Assembly (NCBI GenBank): GCA_016706365.1
Contig: JADJJU010000023.1
Span: 259,841 to 323,840, forward strand
DNA: 64,000 nt
Source: Saprospiraceae bacterium
Lineage (GTDB): Bacteria > Bacteroidota > Bacteroidia > Chitinophagales > Saprospiraceae
Direction: 5' to 3'
Shown: in pieces, positions 55,917 through 64,000 of the stretch
How positions within the stretch are numbered: the stretch's first letter is position 1
Layout of the letters: each line of letters starts with the position of its first letter
The notes under the pieces: model-generated
What the model saw: the letters and a program-made list of their open reading frames with translations, nothing else
The model's database searches: none
Told to the model about the DNA's origin: nothing
Position numbers and translations under genes: made by a program

Positions 55917-56468
55917 TTATGGTTTATATGGAGAATGAAAACCAAATTGGGGCAGAATCATATCCTTTTCAGAAATAATTGCTTTTGAAAAATCAATTTT
56001 CCAATCAATATTAAGAGTAGGGTCATCTAATTTTATACCTGCTTCGTGCGATTTTGAATACTGTGCATCACATTTATAGCTGAAAATTGCAGTAGGACTG
56101 AGGACTGCATAACCATGTGCAAATCCCCGTGGAATATACATCTGGAGCTTATTCTCTGCGCTGATTTCCAAAGCGTAAACCTGACCATAAGTTGCTGAAC
56201 CTTCCCTGATATCAACAGCTATATCCAAAACTGAGCCTTCAATGACCCGGACTAGTTTGGCTTGTGCAAAGGGGGGAAGCTGATAGTGAAGTCCTCTTAC
56301 AACATTTTGCACTGATCTTGCTTCATTATCCTGAATAAAGTCATTACTGATTCCCAGTTGTTTGTATTTTTCAACATGATACGTTTCAAAGAAATAACCT
56401 CTGTCATCATGGAAAATTTTGGGTGTAATAACCAGGAGTCCATCTATCGGAGTTGAGCGAACCTGCAT
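55917..56468 (-). CDS. rfbC: dTDP-4-dehydrorhamnose 3,5-epimerase
   Basis: A 183-residue cupin-fold epimerase that turns dTDP-4-keto-6-deoxyglucose into dTDP-4-keto-L-rhamnose. The catalytic His lies in VVRGLHYQLPPFAQAKLVRV, and the lid and base residues in VLDIAVDIREGSATYGQ, YIPRGFAHGYAVLSPTAIFS and YKCDAQYSKSHEAGI. The length is typical. It lies between der (9 bases) and rfbD (3 bases) in one operon. Confidence 0.97.
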   Translation of the reverse strand: MQVRSTPIDGLLVITPKIFHDDRGYFFETYHVEKYKQLGISNDFIQDNEARSVQNVVRGLHYQLPPFAQAKLVRVIEGSVLDIAVDIREGSATYGQVYALEISAENKLQMYIPRGFAHGYAVLSPTAIFSYKCDAQYSKSHEAGIKLDDPTLNIDWKIDFSKAIISEKDMILPQFGFHSPYKP

Positions 56469-56477
56469 TTGTCTACT

Positions 56478-57779
56478 TTATTTTTCTTTAAACACAAGAG
56501 CGATGGGAGTACCTGAGAAATTGAAATGTGATCTCAATTGATTTTCAAGGTATTGCTTGTAGCTTTCGCGAATATATTTCGGATTGCTGCAGAAGAAGGC
56601 AAATACCGGGTAATGCAAAGGCAGCTGCGTGATATATTTTATGTTGATAAACTTTCCTTTGTTAGCAGGAGGCGGATGTTTTTCAATTTCCGGCAGAATT
56701 GCTTCATTCAATTGAGAAGTGGAAATTTTGCGACTTCTATTTTCATAGACTTCCAGGGCTGCTTCAATGGCTTTAAATATACGCTGTTTTTCAAGTACTG
56801 ACATGAAGATTATGGGCACATCAGAGAATGGAGAGATTTTCCTCTGGATTTCTTTTTCAAAATCACGGGCAGTATTGGTCTCTTTTTCTACTAAATCCCA
56901 TTTATTGACAAGTAAAACGATTCCCTTATTTCTTTTCTGTGCAAGTTTAAAAATGCTCATGTCCTGACTTTCAACACCGACTCTCGCGTCAATCATCAGG
57001 ATGCAAATATCTGAATCGTCAATTGCCTGAATGGCTCTCATGACACTATAAAATTCCAAATCTTCATGCACTCTCGCTTTTTTCCTGATACCTGCAGTAT
57101 CAATCAGAATGAATTCTTTATCATATTTTGAATAGACAGAGTGAATGGCATCACGTGTGGTTCCCGCGATTTCAGTGACGATATTGCGTTCTTCACCGAG
57201 TAGTGCATTTAGTAAAGATGATTTACCTACATTGGGCTGACCAACAATTGCAAACTTAGGCAAGTCGGGCAATTTTGAATCATCTTCAGGAAGTTCGGCA
57301 ACCACCACATCAAGGAGATCTCCGGTTCCGCTTCCAGTTACTGAAGATATTTCATATAAATTCTCGAAGCCTAAGGACCAAAATTCAGTGGCATCAGATA
57401 TTCGGCTAAAATTATCCACTTTATTTACAACCAGATAAACAGGAGTTTTGGTTCTGCGCAGCATATCAGCCATTTCCTGGTCCAGATTGGTGATTCCGGT
57501 CTCACAGTCTACCATGAATATGACAGCTGTTGCTTCATCAATTGCAATCTTTACCTGAGTGCGGATAGCTTTTTCAAATACATCCTCTGAACCCTGTACA
57601 AAACCTCCTGTATCAACAACCGTAAAAATACGGCCATTCCATTCGCAAAGTCCGTATTGCCGGTCTCTCGTTACACCAGAAACGTCATCTATAATTGCTT
57701 GTCTTTCACCGATCAATCGGTTAAATAAGGTGGATTTACCCACATTCGGCCTGCCTACTATGGCTACAATATTTCCCAT
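56478..57779 (-). CDS. der: Ribosome-associated GTPase Der (EngA)
   Basis: A 433-residue double GTPase needed for 50S subunit maturation. Domain 1 has G1 GRPNVGKS (residues 9-16), DTGG and NKVD. Domain 2 has G1 GQPNVGKS (residues 180-187), DTAGIRKK (227-234) and NKWD (292-295). The C-terminal KH-like domain is present (NIKYITQLPLHYPVFAFFCS, YLENQLRSHFNFSGTPIALV). It lies between era and rfbC. Confidence 0.98.
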   Translation of the reverse strand: MGNIVAIVGRPNVGKSTLFNRLIGERQAIIDDVSGVTRDRQYGLCEWNGRIFTVVDTGGFVQGSEDVFEKAIRTQVKIAIDEATAVIFMVDCETGITNLDQEMADMLRRTKTPVYLVVNKVDNFSRISDATEFWSLGFENLYEISSVTGSGTGDLLDVVVAELPEDDSKLPDLPKFAIVGQPNVGKSSLLNALLGEERNIVTEIAGTTRDAIHSVYSKYDKEFILIDTAGIRKKARVHEDLEFYSVMRAIQAIDDSDICILMIDARVGVESQDMSIFKLAQKRNKGIVLLVNKWDLVEKETNTARDFEKEIQRKISPFSDVPIIFMSVLEKQRIFKAIEAALEVYENRSRKISTSQLNEAILPEIEKHPPPANKGKFINIKYITQLPLHYPVFAFFCSNPKYIRESYKQYLENQLRSHFNFSGTPIALVFKEK

Positions 57780-57833
57780 GCCGCAAAACTAATGCTTTTC
57801 AGCCGAATAACAATCAATTCCAATCAGAGCTGA

Positions 57834-58750
57834 TCAATGAGTATAGCCGAAATGTCTGAGAGATTGATCATCATCTCTCCAGTTTTCCTTCACCTTGACA
57901 AATAATTCCAGGTACACATGTGCCTCGAAAAACTTCTCAAGATCCTTTCTGGCATCAATTCCGAGTTGCTTGATTTTTTCCCCACCCTTTCCGATAATGA
58001 TACTTTTCTGAGTTTTGCGCTCTACATAAATAGTAGCATGAATGCGAATGAGCATGGGGTCTTTAGTCTCGTCTTCCTTGAATGTATCGATTGCGACTTC
58101 GCTTGAATATGGAATTTCTTCCTTGTAATGAAGGAATATTTTCTCCCGGATAATTTCACTGGCAAAGAATCTTTCTGAACGGTCAGACATATGGTCCTTG
58201 TCAAAATATGCCGGACTCTCCGGTAGATGTTCCAGTATTCTTTTAATAGCTCCTGTGTTCCGAGCTTATATAATGCACTGACAGGATGAATGAAATCAAA
58301 TGGATACTTCTCCTTCCATTCATTGCTGAGCCTTTCGAGTTCATCATTTTCAGGAATCAGATCCGATTTATTAATGATCAGAATGACAGGAATTTTTGTC
58401 TTCCTGAATTTGTCAAATATGGGATCTTCAGCGGGATATTTATCATATTTATCAACAACAAACAGGAACAAATCAGCGTCCTCAAAACTTCCTTCCACAA
58501 ATTTATTCATGTGCTCCTGCATCTTGTACCTTGGGTCTATAATGATGCCGGGAGTATCTGAGAAGACAATCTGAAAATCTGTTCCACTTAAAATACCAAA
58601 AATCCTGTGCCTGGTGGTTTGAGGCTTAGAAGTCACAATGGACATATTCTCACCTACAAGGGCATTCATTAATGTTGACTTTCCTACATTGGGATGACCT
58701 ATGATATTGACAAATCCTGAATTGTGTTTCTGAGCTATTTTATCGTCCAT
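57834..58750 (-). CDS. era: GTPase Era, with one frameshift
   Basis: A ~305-residue GTPase for 30S assembly and 16S rRNA 3'-end processing. The N-terminal domain, chosen to start at ATG 58750 (MDDKIAQKHNSGFVNIIG), has GHPNVGKS, KPQTTRHRIFG, DTPGI and NKSD. The C-terminal KH domain carries IIGKGGEKIKQLG. The frame is interrupted: one more A (T on the plus strand) in the A4 run at 58241-58244 gives LKRILEHLPESPAYFDKDHM and joins the two halves. As Era is nearly essential, a sequence error is likely. It lies 54 bases upstream of der and 14 bases after the preceding gene. Confidence 0.93.
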
Positions 58751-58764
58751 GTTCGAATTTTGCC

Positions 58765-59336
58765 TCAATTTAGCTCCAATGTTTTGCCGGAGAGCAAATT
58801 CTCGATGGTTTTCTCGAGGAACTGAGGTTTTTGTCTGCGCCAATCTACATCATTGAACATATTGACATAAGCCTGGAGATAAGTTCTTCTCATCTCGTCT
58901 TCCACATGCTCCAATAAATTAAGCATTACCATCCAGCCGCCTTCATCGACAATATCTTCGTGAATCGCCTCGTAGTAACAATCATCCGAACCATGGAAGT
59001 TTAGAACATTTTCACAGATAAATACAAATTTGCATATACCCTTTTGGATCATTAAATCAAGAATATTTTCCTTCAAATACATAATATCATTGTAGAGGCA
59101 GTCATTCCATTCGCCAATAAATTCGATGATGGCAAACTGAGCTTCATAGTCTACATAAAGTATTTTCAGATACAAGGTTGAAGATCCAAATTCATCCCAT
59201 TGGGGTGAATGTAATAGTTGTATATGGTGTGTGTAAATTCAAATTCTGAATTATCCCGACCTGCCAGCGGGGAGTCTTCATCCTCAGATGCTACATACCA
59301 TTCTCTCCAGTTAAAATATGGCTCTATATCGTGCAT
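58765..59336 (-). CDS. Conserved Bacteroidota hypothetical protein, one frameshift
   Basis: Starts at ATG 59336 (MHDIEPYFNWREWYVASEDE) and continues, after correction of one missing base in the C4/G4 run at 59202-59205, through HPQWDEFGSSTLYLKILYVD, FAIIEFIGEWNDCLYNDIMY, FVFICENVLNFHGSDDCYYE and MRRTYLQAYVNMFNDVDWRR, about 190 residues. The sequence looks like a small cytoplasmic protein found widely in the phylum. I recognise the pattern but not a function. Its place just upstream of era and der suggests cotranscription with ribosome-assembly factors. Confidence 0.8.
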
Positions 59337-59563
59337 GCAAACCTTGATTTTCGCAAAAGTGCATTATTATTTAATCTCATACAAATTCTATTTTGTTAAT
59401 CACTAAATTGTGACAGGATAGTTTTTGGTATTGAAAACTCCTGAGAAATTTCAGCGAACATACAACTTGGGTTGTAATGCTTTTGAATGGTAAATCGTTC
59501 CTTTCTTTTGTGGGGACCATTTGATCCTACCTGAAAATAATATAAAATGATTATGTTTGACAA

Positions 59564-60076
59564 ATGTTGAAAATTGCGTTTACAGGACCGGAATCCACCG
59601 GTAAAACAACACTTGCGGCTCAAATGGCGGAGGAATTCTCGACTATTTGGGTGCCGGAATATGCCCGCGAATATCTTACTGAACTTAATGGTCCATATAC
59701 GCAAAACGATATTCTGGAAATCGCAGATATGCAGTGGGAGACAATGGAGTTTGTCTCAAGATCTTCACTTCCGTATATTTTCTTTGATACTGACATGCTG
59801 GTAATAAAAGTCTGGAATATTTATAAATATGGCAATTGCCCTGCTGAAATAGAGGAAAGATGGAGGCATCAGGAAATGGATCTTTATTTTCTTTGTGGTA
59901 CTGACAACGCCTGGGAAGATGATCCGCTTCGCGAACATCCGGAAGAAAGAGATCAACTTTTCAGCTTGTATAAGAAAGAATTACTCAGTTCCGAAAGACC
60001 ATTTGTCGAACTTTGGGGAAGCATTCCCGAGCGACTGGAAGAGGCTATGGGAATGGTGATGCAGATGAGGAGATGA
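59564..60076 (+). CDS. NadR-like P-loop ATPase/nicotinamide-riboside kinase domain protein
   Basis: A 170-residue kinase-like protein. The Walker A motif GPESTGKTTL (residues 8-17), VPEYAREYLTELNGPYTQND, FDTDMLVIKVWNIYKYGNCP and the lid region (LRE...EERDQLF) match the ribosylnicotinamide-kinase domain of NadR (AAA_28 group). It probably phosphorylates nicotinamide riboside or a related nucleoside in NAD salvage. There is no nucleotidyltransferase or HTH domain. It is divergent from the conserved gene before era. Confidence 0.88.
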   Translation: MLKIAFTGPESTGKTTLAAQMAEEFSTIWVPEYAREYLTELNGPYTQNDILEIADMQWETMEFVSRSSLPYIFFDTDMLVIKVWNIYKYGNCPAEIEERWRHQEMDLYFLCGTDNAWEDDPLREHPEERDQLFSLYKKELLSSERPFVELWGSIPERLEEAMGMVMQMRR

Positions 60077-60260
60077 GTTTTAGATTTCAGCTGTCAGATT
60101 TCAGTTTTCAGATTTGGAGCAGCCATTTAACAGACGATTGATACACTCCTAAACAACCTTATATTTTGGTTAACCGGAACCAGCCTTTTACCAACCGGAA
60201 AGAAGAGGAGTTAAGGAGTTGAGGAGTTTAGGGAACAGCCGGTCCAGCCGTACTTATCAT
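60077..60260. repeat. Word-like degenerate tandem repeats between convergent genes
   Basis: Units such as TTTCAGCTGTCAGATTTCAG and GGAGTTAAGGAGTTGAGGAG, with AACAGCC (reverse complement of GGCTGTT) at 60234 and nearby GCAGCC/ACCAGCC words. It fills the gap between the stop of the kinase gene and the 3' end of the mannosidase gene. Confidence 0.7.
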
Positions 60261-63200
60261 TCATTTTCTCCTCAGCTCCAAAGTCATTACTTCGAATGGG
60301 TTCAGTTTGATTTCTTTTTCGGGGTCAAGTCTTTCTGAATTGCGGGCTTCTGATATATGAAAATGTTCAACGGGTACTTTGCTCTTCCATTTCAATTTGG
60401 TGGTAGCAACGTTTTCAGAGCAATTCCATAAGCGAATTATCCAACCTTCTTTATTTGGTAAAGCTTGAAAGGCAGTATGCAGAATGGAAGCATCACCATC
60501 CAGTGAAAATAAATGAGACTCTTTGGCGGTAACTTCCGTGCTGATCAGCAATGGCTGATGAATGGAAATAGCTTTTGCTGAGTGCTCGTGAGATCAAATC
60601 CTTTATGTGGTAAGAGAACATATCTGAAGCTGACAGGGCCTTCCTGATATCCTTTGTAGTTCACGAACCAGATATTGTTCATTACCCAGGAGAATATTCG
60701 GGTGGAATAAGGAAATTCGGTCATCCACGGACGGGTTTTCAGATCTGCAGCCCAGGCTTGTCCATGCATGTCTTTGTATTCAACAATGGGTGCATCGAGA
60801 CTCCTCCAGGTAATTCCCCCCTGTGCATTTGAAAAGTCTATCCAGCGTTGTGTACTGTAGAAATTATAATTTGATCCGGGAAGCTGATTCACTCCGGGTT
60901 CCATAAGCCCCCATTGCTGATCCATTCTTATTCTGGCTCCCGGGACATTAAATGGGAATGCAAAGCGCAGATTTTCGTCTTTTGTAACTTTAGAGTTATC
61001 TATAGTATTCGTCAGATCAAGTCTGCCTATTGAAGGAATATAAGTCCATGTCTGGACGAATGATTTGGAGCCGGGTGCCTCAAATGATGCCACCCATTTC
61101 CACACGATCGGACCGGCATCGATGAGGCTCATATCCTTGAAAGTAGTAGAGACAGTGTCATTATTATTAATTCCTGAATACCAATATGAATTGAATCCCA
61201 GATCGTCCAGACTATCCACCAGATTAAATGGAAGTCCGGGAATTCTTAAGCTTGTTAATTTGCCTTGTGAATTATCCCAGGACAATTGAATTGGAGTGAG
61301 AGGAGCTTTCTTCTTTTTTGAAGTAACTGATTTTGCGGGGCTGATTTTACGGGTTATAATAGAATATTTATTGGATGAAAGTGCCGGGACCTTTTCTGCC
61401 AGGATCATCAGTTCGCCATTTTGCAAAACTTGTGAGCTTACTTTCTTTTGTTTTGAATCGAGCACTGTTACTTCCAGATTGAACCAGTTTCCGGGAATTG
61501 TGGCGACTTCTGTTCTTGACCATGACAAAGTGTTGTGCACCTGAATAGATTGTGAGTTCTGCGTGGCAGGTGATAAGATTACCTGAAGCAGAGAATCAGT
61601 GAGTCTGGTAGCTTCTGCACCGTATCCTTTTTTGACATTCCACTGATCCATTGCAAATTGACCATCGGGATCAGATTTGCTTGAATATGCTCCCCAGGTA
61701 TGTTCAGAAAACAATAATAAATATCGCCATGCTTTTTTAAATGCTGCAGCCGGATAAGTTTCGGGACTATGCATTGCCCAGAGCTGCTCAGTTTGCACAA
61801 GTTTTTCTGCTGTATTTCTGTTCAATGCCGTTTCGAATGCTGAGGAAGCGACGCCATCTTCCCAGTAACCACTTTGGTCACCTGAAAACACAGGCAGCAC
61901 ATCAGCATATTTGGCTTCGAATTTTTCAAACATTTCCTGATTAGTGGAGATGACCAATTTCGGTGTGATATAAATCTCGTTCCAAAATTTAACGAAGTCC
62001 GGCATGCGGGGATCAGGTCCACTGTTATCTCCCAGAGTGTATCTGACTTGTACCATATCATATGGGTATCCACGATCTTGCAGTTCTCCCAGGAATTTCA
62101 AAACTGCAACTCCTTTTGATTTTTCCAATGTACCGAGAAGCCATGGATGAAACCACGAATACCCGTGGGAGCTCATCCAAACTAATACCTTGTGTTTTCC
62201 GCAAGGTGAAACCCAATAATGAGGAATATCGCCCCATGTTTTGATTGTATGACCTACCTGATACCCCAGGTCAGGCATATGTGGCATATGATTGGGTCCG
62301 AAATTGAGATATTTAATACCGTTTTCCCCCAGAGCGCTCACAACTCCCCATTGAGCTCCAGGAACATCAGTGGTCATGGAAGATTTTATGGGAATACCAG
62401 TCATTTTTTCCAGATCATGTGCAAAGGCAAAATTCTGCATCAATTCTTCCGGTTTTTGGATCCCTGTGAGCATCGTTGCATAGAAAGCATCAAGACCAAT
62501 CCAGCCTTTTTGTATTGCCTCAATCAAGCGTTGTTTTTTTGCAGGTGTAGCTTGCTTTAGGTATCCATCTACTGCCCAAAGGACTTCAACATTCCATTTA
62601 TATCTTGCATTTTCGGGATAGTCTTTTGTTTTTTCTGCCAATTCAATTCCTTCTTCCAGATTTCTCCATTGCAATAATTCGACCTCATCCTGCAAATGAG
62701 TAAATCCTACATCGACATGTGAATGAGGGAGAAAATGTACTTCTCTGTGAGGAACAGGCTCCAAAATAACAGGCACAATGTGACTGTACTGGTCTTTAAT
62801 ATGAATGAAAATGTTATCTGATTGAGTCCGTAAGATCTGATCAATGTAATATGTGAATGTGGATTTGCCAGGTAATATTTTTTCTGTTGCAAGCTTGTTA
62901 TCTCCCAGCCATATCTCAGCTTCGGCGGGAGGAGCTGCATGAATCATCTCGATAAGGATTGGCTGAACAACGCTTTTTTCAGATTTTAGTAGTGCAGGTA
63001 ATGGGTAAACATGCGCCTCCTGATGAATGGAATCCTGGAAGGCCATGTACCATTCTCCAGCAACGCAATTTGAAGCAGTCAGTTGAATAGTTAAATATCC
63101 GGATTCCGGAATATCTGCCGCCGGAATATGTAAAAACATGTATCCGAATTTGTCTTTTCCATTTTCACCCGGATGTGTAAAAACAAAGGATAATTCTTGT

Positions 63201-63670
63201 CCTGATGGATGTAGAATACTCCAGTTTTTGTCCATTTTTGAAGGTTGAAAATCAAATTGTTTGATTCCATTTACAGACAATTCAAAATTGCAATTCTTTG
63301 AGCTGTCTGAAGTCAGTAATGCCATTCCCCAAATGAATGAAATGGTATCTTCTACCAGCATTCGATCTATGGTTTGGGTACGAAATTGAATTTTGGCTGC
63401 AGGAATTTCAGCTTTAAGGTTGAGCGCGACATTGGGTGGCTTCAGATTTTGCAGGTAATCGAGACTTTCTCCACTGATTACTTCACTAAAACCCTGGTAC
63501 AGTTGCTCCGATTTCTGTGGCCAGTTTGACTGTGCAAATAAGGATAGGGAAGTGCACCATAAAAATACTGTAAGAAAGGCTGCTTTTGTGGCTGAAACCC
63601 TGAATTGAGTGAGAAATGTGTCCGCGCTTTGCAGCAGGGCCGATCCCCCAGAGGGCTGAGGCAGTACCAA
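60261..63670 (-). CDS. Exported GH38-family alpha-mannosidase, with one frameshift
   Basis: About 1135 residues. The GH38 catalytic domain has HSHVDVGFTHL (residues ~316-326, zinc-binding His and Asp) and the nucleophile D435 in TTDVPGAQWG. Other landmarks are GYSWFHPWLLG and VQVRYTLGDNSGPDP. The middle and C-terminal sandwich domains follow (KWVASFEAPGSKSFVQTWTY, EFPYSTRIFSWVMNNIWFVN). The frame stops after TQQKLFPFISHC. One more T in the T4 run at 60573-60576 gives TQQKAISIHQPLLISTEV and runs on to 60261 (GWIIRLWNCSENVATTKLKW, LNPFEVMTLELRRK). An N-terminal signal-like segment (ATKAAFLTVFLWCTSLSLFA) is preceded only by a TTG start at 63670 inside a repeat, so the true start is uncertain. 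Confidence 0.9.
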
Positions 63671-63735
63671 ACTTTGAGTACCGGGCGTACAGCGAGCTGC
63701 GGAACATAGCGATCCACCAAAGTATTGGGAGGACG
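63630..63735 (-). repeat. GGGCGTCC-headed GC-rich element upstream of the mannosidase
   Basis: Read on the minus strand it begins TTTTGGGCGTCCTCCC at 63741 and continues GC-rich (CGCAGCTCGCTGTACGCCCG...) into the mannosidase N-terminus. It starts about 60 bases after the stop of the next gene. The head matches the element at 6876. Confidence 0.55.
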
Positions 63736-63798
63736 CCCAAAAGTAAAAAATGATCGTGTTGACTTATGCGTGCAAAAAACTGTAAGTTAAATTAAAAA

Positions 63799-64000
63799 TC
63801 AATGGACTTTGACACTGATGAATCTGGGACGGCAGTGTGTGGGGTCGTCTACCAGGTCGACAAAGAAATCGAATGAGTTCACGTTGTAACTGATCAGCAA
63901 TTCCCCCGGCTTTGAGAGATGTGGATAGCCTTTTGCATTATACGCAAAATAGTCGATATCCTGTTCTGCCTCAGGGCAATACCAAACTTTTCTATGCGGG
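63799..64000 (-). CDS. C-terminal end of a DUF4185/DUF5005-like protein (5' part outside the window)
   Basis: The last 66 codons are visible: HRKVWYCPEAEQDIDYFAYN, then AKGYPHLSKPGELLISYNVN, then a short hydrophobic segment and a final CRPRFISVKVH before the stop at 63799-63801. The YxAKxHP...GELLISYNVNS pattern resembles the last strands of five-bladed beta-propeller glycosidase-like proteins of the DUF4185/DUF5005 type. The assignment is tentative because only the end is visible. It is transcribed in the same direction as the mannosidase gene. Confidence 0.6.
   Translation of the reverse strand, partial: PHRKVWYCPEAEQDIDYFAYNAKGYPHLSKPGELLISYNVNSFDFFVDLVDDPTHCRPRFISVKVH

Overview
The window is A+T-rich chromosomal DNA from a member of the Bacteroidota, most like the Saprospiraceae-type aquatic lineages. 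Support comes from two SusC/SusD pairs, a T9SS C-terminal sorting domain, a gliding-motility (CHU_C) C-terminal domain, LTD and FG-GAP cell-surface proteins, Bacteroidota-type promoters with the -7 element TAnnTTTG, and the gene order rpsU-xerC-hpf-tRNAs-tuf-trnW-secE-nusG-rplKAJL-rpoBC. The lineage below phylum level is inference.

Layout. 1-4.4 kb: the end of an outer-membrane usher-like beta-barrel gene faces a three-gene minus-strand cluster (VanZ-like membrane protein, small secreted protein, T9SS-secreted FG-GAP protein). 4.7-13 kb: a lipoprotein, an EamA exporter, an M28 peptidase, a BASS-type symporter, an acidic coiled-coil protein and asd. 13-18 kb: a lamin-tail surface protein, an ElaA-type acetyltransferase, pcm and a degenerate histidine phosphatase. 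18-25 kb: a duplicated-domain secreted protein, an ECF sigma/anti-sigma pair, the phospholipid genes cdsA-psd, a CPBP protease and pdxJ. 25-35 kb: two consecutive SusC/SusD nutrient-uptake pairs. 35-50.6 kb: the translation and transcription core (rpsU, xerC, hpf, five tRNAs, tuf, secE, nusG, four ribosomal protein genes, rpoB, rpoC). 51-59.3 kb: a broken proteorhodopsin gene, riboflavin synthase, a CHU_C surface protein, rfbD, rfbC, der, era and a conserved small gene. 59.5-64 kb: a NadR-like kinase, a GH38 alpha-mannosidase and the end of another gene.

Two themes run through the window. First, at least fourteen single-base indels, almost all in short homopolymers, break otherwise well conserved genes, including the essential rpoC and era. 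Many are therefore probably sequence errors, and any pseudogene claim must be judged against that. The proteorhodopsin remnant still stands out, because it lacks helices F and G including the retinal-binding lysine, which base-level indels cannot explain. Second, the intergenic DNA is not random. Word-like degenerate tandem repeats bounded by GGCTGTT or AACAGCC occupy gene 3' ends, especially between convergent genes. GGGCGTCC-headed GC-rich elements follow gene ends, and the start codon of xerC lies inside a strong hairpin that may also terminate rpsU.

All calls come from reading the sequence. No database search was possible.
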